From: Streptomyces cacaoi
GTDB taxonomy: Bacteria > Actinomycetota > Actinomycetes > Streptomycetales > Streptomycetaceae
Direction of reading: 5' to 3'
NCBI RefSeq assembly: GCF_006539165.1
Contig: NZ_BJMM01000004.1
Span: 1 to 64,000 of the forward strand
Length of the DNA stretch: 64,000 nucleotides
Under the pieces are notes generated by a model. That model worked only from the letters and a program-made list of their open reading frames with translations, was not told where the DNA came from and made no database searches. The number at the start of each line of letters is the position of its first letter. Within the stretch, counting starts at the first letter, position 1. Below, piece by piece: positions 27,837 to 36,727 of this stretch. The position numbers were made by a program, and so were the translations under genes.

Positions 27837-28157
27837 CCCCACTCGGCCGCCACCCCTGCTGTTCTGGGTCTCAGCGTGGTCTCCGGTGTTGTTCCGGATC
27901 CCCGCGTTGTTCTGGATCTCCGCCGCTTCGCGCCGGCTCGCCGCATCACGCCGGTGACGCCCCTGAGCGCGCCCCGGGCCAGGCTCAAAGGGGCCGCCGG
28001 TCCCCTCTCCCAGTCCGCCACCGCGGTGCATGTCACCACCCGACTGCTCGTCCGGACCGCACTGCCGTCACGCGCGGCCCGATCATCGTGTCAGAGACCT
28101 CCCCGCCTCACGGACCGTGAAACGCCCCTGGCCCCTCACGTACGGGGCTCTGACACC
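27837..28157. other. divergent promoter region upstream of hemL
   Basis: 321 bp. Contains three GTTCTGG-type repeats (27861-27920), a purine/pyrimidine-rich middle and no coding frame I trust. Promoters for hemL and for the divergent hypothetical gene should lie here; no clear -35/-10 pair could be fixed. Confidence 0.5.
27861..27920. repeat. three imperfect GTTCYGG direct repeats
   Basis: GTTCTGGGTCTC (27861), GTTCCGGATCCC (27891) and GTTCTGGATCTC (27909) repeat with spacings of 30 and 18 nt; the last two belong to an 18-nt tandem unit. They lie 25-85 bp upstream of the divergent hypothetical gene. Confidence 0.5.
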
Positions 28158-29513
28158 ATGGCTTTCGTGACTTACTCGTACAGCGCCCCAGTATCGCAGT
28201 CGCTCTTCGAACGTGCCGCCGCCGTGACGCCGGGAGGCGTGAACTCTCCGGTGCGGGCCTTCCGCGGCGTGGGCGGTACGCCCCGTTTCATGGTGTCCGG
28301 TACCGGTCCGTACCTGACGGACGCGGACGGCAGGGAGTACGTGGATCTCGTCTGCTCCTGGGGGCCGATGATCCTCGGCCATGCGCACCCGGAGGTGACG
28401 GCGGCGGCGCAGCAGGCGCTCGCGCGCGGTACGTCGTTCGGCACGCCGGGCGAGGACGAGGTGGCGCTCGCGGAGGAGATCGTCCGCCGTATCGACCCCG
28501 TTGAGCAGGTACGACTCGTCTCCTCCGGTACCGAGGCGACCATGTCGGCGATCCGGCTGGCCCGCGGTTTCACCGGCCGCTCGAAGGTCGTGAAGTTCGC
28601 CGGCTGCTACCACGGTCACGTCGACGCGCTGCTCGCCTCGGCCGGCTCGGGCGTCGCCACGCTGGGTCTGCCGGACACCCCGGGGGTGACCGGGGCGCAG
28701 GCGGGGGACACGATCGTGCTGCCGTATAACGATCTGGATGCGGTTCGTGAGGCATTCGCCGCCCACCCGCGCGAGATCGCCTGTGTGATCACCGAGGCGG
28801 CCCCGGGCAACATGGGCATCGTCCCGCCGCGGCCCGCCTCCGAGGGCGAGCCGGGCTTCAACCAGGGGCTCAAGGAGCTGTGCGAGGCGGACGGCGCGCT
28901 GTTCATCTCGGACGAGGTCATGACCGGGTTCCGGGCGAGCCCGCAGGGCTGGTACGGCGTCGAGGGCGTCGTGCCGGATCTGATGACGTTCGGCAAGGTG
29001 ATGGGCGGCGGCTTCCCCGCGGCGGCCTTCGGCGGCCGGCGTGACGTGATGGAGTACCTCGCCCCGGCCGGGCCCGTGTACCAGGCGGGCACGCTGTCCG
29101 GGAACCCGGTCGCGACGGCGGCGGGGCTCGCACAGCTGCGGGCGCTGGCCGCCGACGACTTCGCCGCGCACGCGAAGGTGGACGCCGCCTCCCGGCAGTT
29201 GCAGCAGATGGTCTCCGAGGCGCTGAACAAGGAGGGCGTGGCGCACGCCCTCCAGACGGCGGGGACCATGTTCTCGGTGTTCTTCGGGGACTTCGGCACG
29301 GCCGGTGTCCAGGACTACGAGGCGGCCCGGCGCCAGGAGACCTTCCGGTTCACGGCGTTCTTCCACTCGATGCTGTCGCAGGGCGTCTATCTGCCGCCGT
29401 CCGGCTTCGAGATCTGGTTCGTCTCGGCCACGCACGACGAGCGGGCCCTCGGGAAGATCGCCGAGGCCCTGCCGGCCGCCGCGCGTGCCGCGGCCGAGGC
29501 GGTGCCGGCGTGA
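28158..29513 (+). CDS. hemL: glutamate-1-semialdehyde 2,1-aminomutase
   Basis: 451 residues, class III aminotransferase fold. It converts glutamate-1-semialdehyde from HemA to 5-aminolevulinate. [17 protein letters not shown] opens the protein; [16 protein letters not shown] binds the PLP phosphate; SDEVMTGFR contacts the pyridine ring; [17 protein letters not shown] carries the Schiff-base Lys. The ATG at 28158 is used; a GTG three codons later is possible, and no strong ribosome site is visible. It overlaps the next gene (GTGA). It stands apart from the rex-hem operon, as in S. coelicolor. Confidence 0.97.
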   Translation: MAFVTYSYSAPVSQSLFERAAAVTPGGVNSPVRAFRGVGGTPRFMVSGTGPYLTDADGREYVDLVCSWGPMILGHAHPEVTAAAQQALARGTSFGTPGEDEVALAEEIVRRIDPVEQVRLVSSGTEATMSAIRLARGFTGRSKVVKFAGCYHGHVDALLASAGSGVATLGLPDTPGVTGAQAGDTIVLPYNDLDAVREAFAAHPREIACVITEAAPGNMGIVPPRPASEGEPGFNQGLKELCEADGALFISDEVMTGFRASPQGWYGVEGVVPDLMTFGKVMGGGFPAAAFGGRRDVMEYLAPAGPVYQAGTLSGNPVATAAGLAQLRALAADDFAAHAKVDAASRQLQQMVSEALNKEGVAHALQTAGTMFSVFFGDFGTAGVQDYEAARRQETFRFTAFFHSMLSQGVYLPPSGFEIWFVSATHDERALGKIAEALPAAARAAAEAVPA

Positions 29514-30250
29514 GCGGACGGGACGGGATGGCAGCGGATGCGGAAGGGAGCGGCGCGATGAGAGCCGGGGAGGACGGCAAGACCGTCACGGTGGTGCACG
29601 TCATGCGGCACGGCGAGGTGGAGAACCCCGAGGGGATCCTGTACGGGCGGCTGCCCGGGTACCACCTCTCGGAGCTGGGGCGGCGGATGGCCGACCGGGT
29701 CGCCGAGCACCTCGAAGGGCGCGACATCACCCGCGTCGTGGCCTCGCCGCTGGAGCGGGCGCAGGAGACGGCGGCGCCGGTGGCGAAGGCGCACGGGCTG
29801 GACGTCGGCGTCGACGACCGGCTGATCGAGGCGGGGAACGTCTTCCAGGGCAAGACGTTCGGCGTCGGGGACGGGGCGCTGCGCCGGCCGGAGAACTGGC
29901 GTCATCTGCTCAACCCGTTCCGGCCGTCCTGGGGCGAGCCGTACATCGATCAGGTGGTGCGGATGCGCGGGGCGCTGGAGAGCGCCAAGGACGCGGCGCG
30001 CGGGCACGAGGCCGTGGTGGTCAGCCATCAGCTGCCGATCTGGACGCTGCGCAGCTATGTCGAGCGGCGCCGGCTGTGGCACGACCCGCGCCGCCGGCAG
30101 TGCACCCTCGCGTCGCTGACGAGCTTCACGTTCCTGGGCGACCGCATCGTCTCCGTCGGCTACAGCGAGCCGGCGATCGATCTGGTGCCGGAGCATCTGC
30201 GGGGCGGGCCCCGGCGGAACACCGGCGGCAGCGGCGCCGTGGGGGCGTGA
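29510..30250 (+). CDS. histidine phosphatase (phosphoglycerate mutase-like)
   Basis: 246 residues. The RHG motif [12 protein letters not shown] supplies the phosphorylated His; the second Arg is in [10 protein letters not shown]; the late catalytic His is in [10 protein letters not shown]. Cytosolic alpha/beta histidine phosphatase; the substrate is not predictable. GTG overlaps the hemL stop, so translation is coupled. An internal ATG at 29558 with GGAAGGGAG 9 nt upstream is an equally good start and would drop a 16-residue leader. It links hemL to the cytochrome c assembly genes. Confidence 0.92.
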   Translation: MSGRDGMAADAEGSGAMRAGEDGKTVTVVHVMRHGEVENPEGILYGRLPGYHLSELGRRMADRVAEHLEGRDITRVVASPLERAQETAAPVAKAHGLDVGVDDRLIEAGNVFQGKTFGVGDGALRRPENWRHLLNPFRPSWGEPYIDQVVRMRGALESAKDAARGHEAVVVSHQLPIWTLRSYVERRRLWHDPRRRQCTLASLTSFTFLGDRIVSVGYSEPAIDLVPEHLRGGPRRNTGGSGAVGA

Positions 30251-30351
30251 ACGGCCCCGCGCCGGGGCGTTGAACAGGCCCGCTGCCAGGCCGTACGGGG
30301 CCGGAAGGGGGGTGCGGAAGATCCCCTGAGAGGTCATGCGAAACTTTTCAC

Positions 30352-31065
30352 ATGAGCCAGATCCGCGCTTCCCTCCGCCGTCGTGCCGCGCGCAGGGCGG
30401 GCACAGCGTCCCCCGCCGACGGTGCGGGTGCCGCCCGCACCGTGCGCAGGGGGCGCGGTGGCGGCCGCGGGGGAGGGGCCTCGCGCCGTCTCGTGCCGCT
30501 GGCGGCCTGTGCGGCGGCGGGGGCGCTGCTGCTCACCGGGTGCAGCGGGCAGGAGAAGACCGGCTCCTCCGGTGGGGACACCAAGTTCGTGCAGGGCACG
30601 GGGCAGATCACCAAGGTGCCGGCCGGTGAGCGCAAGTCCGCTCCCGAGCTGACGGGCACCTCGGTCGAGGGCAAGAAGCTCAAGCTGTCCGACTACCGCG
30701 GCAAGGTCGTCGTGCTGAACGTGTGGGGCTCCTGGTGCAGTCCGTGCCGGGCCGAGGCGCCGAACCTCGCCAAGGTCGCCCGGGACACCGAGGACAAGGG
30801 CGTCCAGTTCATCGGGATCAACACCCGGGATCTGGACAAGGCCAACGCCAAGGCGTTCGAGCGCAACTACGAGATCGACTACCCGAGCTTCTACGACCCC
30901 AACGGCAGGCTCATCCTCAAGTTCCCCAAGAACACGCTCTCCCCGCAGGCCATCCCGTCCACCGTCGTCCTCGACAGGGACGGGAAGATCGCCGTGCGGG
31001 CGCTGAAGGAGCTGAGCGAGAAGGAACTGCGCTCGGCGCTCGACCCTCTGATCGCGGCGAAGTGA
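30352..31065 (+). CDS. resA: ResA/TlpA-type thiol-disulphide lipoprotein
   Basis: 237 residues. A long Arg-rich N-terminus precedes a signal helix and lipobox LLTGC (Cys about 64), anchoring it outside the membrane. The thioredoxin fold carries NVWGSWCSPCRAE (Cys129/Cys132) and the cis-Pro AIPSTVV. It should reduce the CxxCH haem-binding thiols of apocytochrome c with electrons from CcdA. First of four adjacent system II genes; ccdA begins 7 nt after its stop. No ribosome site is seen at the ATG. Confidence 0.94.
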   Translation: MSQIRASLRRRAARRAGTASPADGAGAARTVRRGRGGGRGGGASRRLVPLAACAAAGALLLTGCSGQEKTGSSGGDTKFVQGTGQITKVPAGERKSAPELTGTSVEGKKLKLSDYRGKVVVLNVWGSWCSPCRAEAPNLAKVARDTEDKGVQFIGINTRDLDKANAKAFERNYEIDYPSFYDPNGRLILKFPKNTLSPQAIPSTVVLDRDGKIAVRALKELSEKELRSALDPLIAAK

Positions 31066-31072
31066 CCTGCCG

Positions 31073-31843
31073 ATGCTCTCCCTCGCGGCCACCGGTATGA
31101 ACGAGACGGTGCTCAACGGCGCGCTGCTGCTGGCCCTGCCCGTGGCGCTGCTGGGCGGCCTGGTGTCGTTCTTCTCGCCGTGCGTGCTGCCCCTGGTGCC
31201 CGGCTATCTCTCCTACGTCACCGGTGTGAGCGGCAGCGATCTGGCCGAGGCACGCCGGGGGCGGATGTTCCTCGGCGCGGGCCTGTTCGTGCTCGGCTTC
31301 ACCGCGGTGTTCGTCTCCGGCGGTGCGCTCTTCGGCGGCTTCGGCGACACCCTGCGCGTCCATCAGCGCGGTATCGCGCAGGTGCTGGGCGCGCTCACGA
31401 TCCTGCTGGGGTTCGCCTTCATGGGGATGCTGGGGCCGCTGTCCCGGTTCACCTCGCGCGAGTTCCGCATCCACAAGCGGCCCGCGATAGGGCTGGCCGG
31501 TGCGCCGATGCTCGGGGTGCTGTTCGGCATCGGGTGGACGCCGTGCATGGGGCCGACGCTCGCCGCCGTGCTCACGCTCTCCTCGCAGCAGGCGAGCGCG
31601 GAGCGCGGCGCGCTGCTGACGGTGGCCTACTGTCTGGGTCTGGGCGTGCCGTTCGTGCTGGCGGCCGTCGCGTTCCGCAGATCGCTGGGCGCCTTCGGCT
31701 GGGTCAAGCGGCACTACGCCTGGGTCATGCGGATCGGCGGCGGGATGCTCGTCGCGGTGGGGGTGCTGCTCGTCACCGGCCTGTGGGACCGGATCGTCTA
31801 CGAGATCACGATCTGGTCGTCCGACTTCACCGTGGGGATCTGA
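31073..31843 (+). CDS. ccdA: CcdA-type membrane thiol reductase
   Basis: 256 residues, six transmembrane helices. The two membrane-embedded redox cysteines lie in FFSPCVLPLVPGY and GWTPCMGPTLAA, the paired Pro-Cys motifs of CcdA/DsbD-beta. It carries reducing equivalents from cytoplasmic thioredoxin to extracellular ResA. It follows resA by 7 nt and precedes resB by 3 nt, in one operon. Confidence 0.95.
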   Translation: MLSLAATGMNETVLNGALLLALPVALLGGLVSFFSPCVLPLVPGYLSYVTGVSGSDLAEARRGRMFLGAGLFVLGFTAVFVSGGALFGGFGDTLRVHQRGIAQVLGALTILLGFAFMGMLGPLSRFTSREFRIHKRPAIGLAGAPMLGVLFGIGWTPCMGPTLAAVLTLSSQQASAERGALLTVAYCLGLGVPFVLAAVAFRRSLGAFGWVKRHYAWVMRIGGGMLVAVGVLLVTGLWDRIVYEITIWSSDFTVGI

Positions 31844-31846
31844 TCC

Positions 31847-33688
31847 ATGAGCACGACCGGTACCGGCGCCGACGCCGGCCAGGAGACGGGCGGTCCGGCG
31901 GGGGACGCCGGCGGCGCCCCGGAGGGCGCGGCGCGCGAGGAGCGGGAGGCCGCGGCACAGCTGTCGACGGCTCCGGGCGAGGAGCGGCTGAACGTGCCCT
32001 CGCTCGGGGTGATCGGCTGGGTGCGCTGGTTCTGGCGGCAGCTGACCTCGATGCGGGTGGCGCTGATCCTGCTGTTCCTGCTGTCGCTGGGCGCGATCCC
32101 CGGCTCGGTGATTCCGCAGACGCCCGTCGACGCGCTCAAGGTCGAGAAGTTCCGTGAGCAGCACGAGACGCTCGCGCCGCTCTACGACAAGCTCCAGCTG
32201 TTCGACGTCTACACGTCGGTGTGGTTCTCGGCGATCTACATCCTGCTGTTCATCTCGCTGGTCGGCTGCATCGTGCCGCGCACCTGGCAGTTCGTCGGCC
32301 AGCTGCGGGCGCGTCCGCCGCGTGCCCCGCGCAAGCTGGACCGGATGCCCGTCTACGCGACGTGGCGCACCGAGGCCGATCCCGAGACGGTACGGGAGGC
32401 GGCGCGGCAGCTGCTGCGCAAGCGGCGGTTCCGGGCGCATGTGCAGGGCGACGCGGTGGCCTCGGAGAAGGGCTATCTGCGCGAGGCGGGCAATCTCGCC
32501 TTCCACATCGCGCTGATCGTGCTGCTGCTGGCGTTCGCCTCGGGGCAGCTGTGGAAGTCGGAGGGCAACAAGCTGGTCGTGCAGGGCGACGGGTTCTCCA
32601 ACACCCTCACGCAGTACGACGACTTCCAGTCCGGTTCGCTGTTCACCGCCGACATGCTCGACTCGTTCGGGTTCCGGCTGAAGGACTTCCACGCCACCTA
32701 TGAGGAGAGCGGCCCCAACAAGGGCACGGCGCGGGACTTCCAGGCCGACGTCGCCTACTGGGAGGGCGGCGACGGCAAGGAGAAGGACACCACGATCAAG
32801 GTCAACCACCCGCTGGAGCTGGGCTCCTCGAAGGTGTACCTGATCGCCAACGGCTTCGCTCCCGTCGTCTCCGTCAAGGACGGCAAGGGCAATGTGGCCT
32901 ACCGCGGCCCCGTTCCCTTCCTCCAGCAGGACAACAACCAGACCTCCAGCGGCGTCGTGAAGGTCACCGACTACGTCGACGCCAAGGGGCGCAAGGACCA
33001 GCTCGGTTTCCAGGGCTTCTTCGTCCCCGACTTCGCCCCGAACAGCGGCACGATGTTCTCCCAGTCGCCGATGCTGAAGAACCCGGCGATGTTCCTGACG
33101 GCCTACCACGGCAATCTGGGGGTCGACGGCGGTCCGGCGCAGAACGTGTACCAGCTGGACACCGAGAACATGACGAAGTTCAAGGCCCCGGACGGCTCCC
33201 CGTTCGCGAAGAAGCTCACGCCCGGCGACACGATGAAGCTGCCGAACGGCGCGGGCAGTCTGAAGTTCGAGGGCGTCAAGGAGTGGGCGAACTTCCAGGT
33301 CTCCCACCAGGTCGGCAACGGCTGGGCGCTGGGTGGCGCGCTCGCCGCCATCTTCGGCCTGGCCGGCTCGCTGTTCATCCAGCGGCGCCGGGTGTGGGTG
33401 CGGGCGGTCGCAGGCGCGGACGGGCGGACGGTCGTCGAGGCGGCCGGCCTGGGCCGCAGCGAGTCCTCCCGGCTGCCCGACGAACTCGCCGCGCTCGTCG
33501 CCGCCATGCAGGACGCGGCACCGCAGGCCACCGAACCCGCCGACGACGCCGCAGCAGCGAAGGACGCCGCCGACGAGAAACACCCCACCGGCCGTCAGGG
33601 TGCCCCGCACGAGGACGCCGGCACGGAAGCGGACGGCGGTACGGATTCCGCCGATCCTGCTGAATCCTCCGAAGGAGCAGGCAAGTGA
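31847..33688 (+). CDS. resB: cytochrome c biogenesis protein ResB
   Basis: 613 residues. An acidic Ala/Gly/Glu N-terminus (~55 residues) is followed by TM1 (MRVALILLFLLSLGAIPG with the conserved SVIPQ next), TM2 (IYILLFISLVGCIVP), TM3 (LAFHIALIVLLLAFASGQL), a large external domain and TM4 (ALGGALAAIFGLAGSLFIQRRR). With ResC/CcsA it forms the system II haem lyase that exports haem and joins it to apocytochrome c. A long Asp/Ala/Pro-rich tail is cytoplasmic. It overlaps the next gene (GTGA). Confidence 0.95.
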   Translation: MSTTGTGADAGQETGGPAGDAGGAPEGAAREEREAAAQLSTAPGEERLNVPSLGVIGWVRWFWRQLTSMRVALILLFLLSLGAIPGSVIPQTPVDALKVEKFREQHETLAPLYDKLQLFDVYTSVWFSAIYILLFISLVGCIVPRTWQFVGQLRARPPRAPRKLDRMPVYATWRTEADPETVREAARQLLRKRRFRAHVQGDAVASEKGYLREAGNLAFHIALIVLLLAFASGQLWKSEGNKLVVQGDGFSNTLTQYDDFQSGSLFTADMLDSFGFRLKDFHATYEESGPNKGTARDFQADVAYWEGGDGKEKDTTIKVNHPLELGSSKVYLIANGFAPVVSVKDGKGNVAYRGPVPFLQQDNNQTSSGVVKVTDYVDAKGRKDQLGFQGFFVPDFAPNSGTMFSQSPMLKNPAMFLTAYHGNLGVDGGPAQNVYQLDTENMTKFKAPDGSPFAKKLTPGDTMKLPNGAGSLKFEGVKEWANFQVSHQVGNGWALGGALAAIFGLAGSLFIQRRRVWVRAVAGADGRTVVEAAGLGRSESSRLPDELAALVAAMQDAAPQATEPADDAAAAKDAADEKHPTGRQGAPHEDAGTEADGGTDSADPAESSEGAGK

Positions 33689-34803
33689 CCATCCTTGCAG
33701 CCGAACCCAACGAGCAGCTCGCACAGATCAGCAACTATCTGATCTATTCCGCGATGGCCGTCTACGTCCTCGCCTTCTTCGCGTTCATCGCCGAGTGGAC
33801 GTTCGGCAGCCGCAGCAAGGTGGCCAGGACCGCCGCCGCCCTCACCGCCGACGGGGGCGCCGAGAAGGGCGGGGTCCCGGCGCAGTCCGGCGTCTCCGTC
33901 CAGGTGAAGTCGCAGTCCGGCGGCACAGCTGTGCTGGAGAAGCCGGCGGCGCCCGAGGTCGTCACCCGCTCCGCGGCCGGGAAGCGCGGTGAGCTGCCGG
34001 ACGGCCCCGGTGCCGCGGCCGGTGACGAGCAGGGCGACATGTACGGGCGGATCGCCGTCTCGCTCACGGTGCTGGCGTTCCTGCTGCACGCCGGCGGGGT
34101 GCTGTCGCGTTCGCTGTCGGTGCAGCGCGCCCCCTGGGGCAACATGTACGAGTTCTCGACGGCGTTCTCGATGGTCGCCGTCGGTGCCTTCCTGGGCTTC
34201 CTGGCCGCGAAGAAGCGGGTGCGCTGGATCGGTCTGCCGCTGGTCACCACCGTGCTGCTGGACCTCGGGCTGGCGGTCACCGTCTTCTACACCGACAGCG
34301 ACCAGCTCGTTCCCGCGCTGCACTCCTACTGGCTGTGGATCCACGTCTCGCTGGCCATCATCTGCGGTGCGCTGTTCTACCTCGGCTTCGTCGGCTCGCT
34401 GCTGTACCTGTTCCGGGACGCCTACGAGGCGAAGCTGCTGCGCGGGGAGAAGCCCGGAAAGGTGGCCACCTCGATCATGGAGCGGCTGCCCGCGGCCAAC
34501 TCGCTGGACAAGTTCGCCTACCGGATCAACGCGGCCGTTTTCCCGTTCTGGACGTTCACGATCGTCGCGGGCGCCATCTGGGCGGGCGACGCCTGGGGCC
34601 GCTACTGGGGCTGGGACCCCAAGGAGGTCTGGTCGTTCATCACCTGGGTCGCGTACGCCGCGTATCTGCACGCGCGTGCGACGGCGGGCTGGAAGGGCCG
34701 GAAAGCGGCATATCTCGCACTCCTGGCCTTCGCCTGTTTCCTGTTCAACTACTACGGTGTGAACATCTTCTTCAACGGCAAGCACTCGTACGCGGGCATC
34801 TGA
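33685..34803 (+). CDS. ccsB: ResC/CcsA-type haem-handling membrane protein
   Basis: 372 residues, eight transmembrane helices. After TM1 a cytoplasmic Gly/Ser/Val-rich loop of ~85 residues is inserted. The Trp-rich haem motif WGRYWGWDPKEVWSFITW lies outside, flanked by His residues in LHSYWLWIHVSLA and YLHARATAGW that coordinate haem. Partner of ResB in the cytochrome c synthetase. Naming of this gene varies (resC, ccsA, ccsB). Last of the cluster. Confidence 0.94.
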   Translation: MTILAAEPNEQLAQISNYLIYSAMAVYVLAFFAFIAEWTFGSRSKVARTAAALTADGGAEKGGVPAQSGVSVQVKSQSGGTAVLEKPAAPEVVTRSAAGKRGELPDGPGAAAGDEQGDMYGRIAVSLTVLAFLLHAGGVLSRSLSVQRAPWGNMYEFSTAFSMVAVGAFLGFLAAKKRVRWIGLPLVTTVLLDLGLAVTVFYTDSDQLVPALHSYWLWIHVSLAIICGALFYLGFVGSLLYLFRDAYEAKLLRGEKPGKVATSIMERLPAANSLDKFAYRINAAVFPFWTFTIVAGAIWAGDAWGRYWGWDPKEVWSFITWVAYAAYLHARATAGWKGRKAAYLALLAFACFLFNYYGVNIFFNGKHSYAGI

Positions 34804-34840
34804 GGGGGCACTGCCGTGCGTGCGGGATGAAGGTGGAGCC

Positions 34841-35479
34841 ATGAGCACCAACAGCCCGGTCCCCTACGGCAGTGCGCACACCGGTCCCGACGGCCGGGCG
34901 CACACCATCCACTTCGAGCTGCGGCTGCCGCACCCGCTGGAGAGCGCGTGGGCAGCCGTCGCCACACCCGGCGGTCTGCGCGGCTGGCTGGCCGCCGCCG
35001 ACCCGTTCGAGCCGGGTCCCGGCGGCGCGGTCGCGCTGCGCTGGCTGAACGGCGACGGGCCCGCCGTGCCCGGCCGGATCACCGCCTGGGAGCGCCGCCG
35101 CTGCGCGGAGTACACCGTCGGCGCGCGCGGGTCGTTCGGCTTCGTCCTGGAGGCGGACGAGGGCCGGGACGGCGGTGAGACGACGCGCGTACGGTTCGGC
35201 AACGACTTCGACGACGACGTCGATGATGTCGGCGGTGTCGGCGTTGCCGACGACGCTGGCAACGCAGACGATGCCGACAACGGGGCGCGCGGGGCCGACG
35301 CGGGAGGCGCGGGAGCCGTGGCCGAGGGGCCGGTGGCGCGGCTGGCCCTGTGGCACCGGCATTTCGAGCTGCTGCACGGCGCGTTGCAGGGGCGCCCCGC
35401 GACGCCCGCGGCCTGGGCGCCCGCCCGGCTCGCCGAGCTGCGGGCCGCCTACGCGCGGCGTGCGGCCGGGGAGGGCTGA
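34841..35479 (+). CDS. SRPBCC (START-like/AHSA1) family protein
   Basis: 212 residues. HTIHFELRLPHPLESAWAAVATPGGLRGWL is the usual opening of AHSA1/SRPBCC ligand-binding proteins, followed by the strands GRITAWERRRCAEYTV and TTRVRFGN, and the long C-terminal helix ARLALWHRHFELLHGAL. An Asp/Gly/Ala-rich insert of about 45 residues interrupts the fold between the last strand and helix. It follows ccsB by 37 bp with AAGGTGGAG before the ATG. Function unknown; it may bind a hydrophobic ligand. Confidence 0.87.
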   Translation: MSTNSPVPYGSAHTGPDGRAHTIHFELRLPHPLESAWAAVATPGGLRGWLAAADPFEPGPGGAVALRWLNGDGPAVPGRITAWERRRCAEYTVGARGSFGFVLEADEGRDGGETTRVRFGNDFDDDVDDVGGVGVADDAGNADDADNGARGADAGGAGAVAEGPVARLALWHRHFELLHGALQGRPATPAAWAPARLAELRAAYARRAAGEG

Positions 35480-35745
35480 GGGCCGTACGCGTGCTCTCCC
35501 GCGGGCGGGGGCGGACGGGGCGGACGGGACGGACGGGGCCCGGTGAGGCTGGTCCGGTCACCGGGTGATGCCGTATGCCACGGGTGCGTCACGGGAGCCA
35601 CGCGCCCCTGTCCCCGGGGGAGTTGCGTTGTGTAATCTCCTGGGCACTGATGCGCCGGTTGCGGGGCGAAGGGGCGGCCCGGCGGCCGAGGACGACGGGG
35701 AGCGGGCGGGGCGACGGAGCGCGACACGGGGGCGGTGGCACCGAC

Positions 35746-36660
35746 ATGGAGTTGGAGCGGTACGCGCCGCGGCTCCTGCTGTGGCTCGCGGAGCATGCCG
35801 AGGGCCGCGGGGACGTGCCCGTGGACTGCGCGGACTTCCGCAGCTGGCAGCTGATCCAGCAGCCGGTGCTCGACGCCCTCGTCGACCATCTCACCGGGCT
35901 CGGCTTCATCCGCCCCTACGAGGGCGTCGGCGGCGGTGACGGCTGTGTCGTCCTGCTGGAGCCGAGCGGGGCCGAGCAGGCGCGGCGGCTCCAGCGGCGC
36001 CGGGAGGACGACACCGAGCGCGCCCGGTACGCGCAGGACGCGGTGCTGGAGTGGCTGCGGGTGCACCGGGGCCGTCCGCCGTTCCGGCTCGTCGACTTCT
36101 ACGACTCACCACACGTCTTCTTCCTCGGTACCGCACTCACCCAGAACGAGGTGGAACAGGCCGTCACCCATCTGGAGACCGTCGGTCTGCTGGAGCGTAC
36201 GACGGATCTGCTGCGGGTCGAACTGACCACCGACGGACGGGACTTCGTCTGGAGCGGCTCCCGGCTGGACGAGTACGTACGGCACTGGCGGGAGCGCCGG
36301 GACGCGCCCTCGCCGACCGTCGTGCAGGTGACCTACTCGGTGCAGCTCGGCCCCGCCGAACTCGGTCTGCTCGTCGAACGCCTGGCGCCCGAACTCGGCC
36401 TGGACGCGGACGCGCTGGACGAACTGCTGCACCTGTCCGGCCAGTTGGCGGGGCGCCCGGCCCTGCCCGGCGACCCGGCGAACGGCGGCACCACCGACGG
36501 CACCACCGACGGCAGTACCGGCGGGAACACCCCGGATCCCTCCCGGCCCGGTGTGCTGACCCGGATCCGCGACCTGGTGGGCTCGGCGTCCGGCGGAGCG
36601 GTCAAGTCGATGCTGGAGGACGTCGTCGCGCAGGTCGTGCGGTCGTCGCTGGGCATGTGA
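35746..36660 (+). CDS. tandem winged-helix-like protein of the STAND/PBP cassette
   Basis: 304 residues, no signal peptide. Two similar wing-helix segments are suggested: about 1-75 (RYAPRLLLWLAEHAEG; LDALVDHLTGLGFIRPYEG) and about 95-170 (AQDAVLEWLRVHRG; VEQAVTHLETVGLLERTT; VELTTDGRDFVWSG), each ending in a hairpin with Asp-Gly. The middle reads VTYSVQLGPAELGLLVERLAPELGLDADAL; the C-terminus is amphipathic (GAVKSMLEDVVAQVV) after a Gly/Thr repeat. GGGGGCGG lies before the ATG. No family is recognised with certainty. It precedes the ATPase gene by 67 bp on the same strand and may be its DNA- or protein-binding partner. Confidence 0.7.
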   Translation: MELERYAPRLLLWLAEHAEGRGDVPVDCADFRSWQLIQQPVLDALVDHLTGLGFIRPYEGVGGGDGCVVLLEPSGAEQARRLQRRREDDTERARYAQDAVLEWLRVHRGRPPFRLVDFYDSPHVFFLGTALTQNEVEQAVTHLETVGLLERTTDLLRVELTTDGRDFVWSGSRLDEYVRHWRERRDAPSPTVVQVTYSVQLGPAELGLLVERLAPELGLDADALDELLHLSGQLAGRPALPGDPANGGTTDGTTDGSTGGNTPDPSRPGVLTRIRDLVGSASGGAVKSMLEDVVAQVVRSSLGM

Positions 36661-36727
36661 ACGCCGAAACCGGGCAGGCGCGGCTCGGGGTCGCAGGGGA
36701 GGCAGTGGCCGAAGGGGGAGGCGCTCA

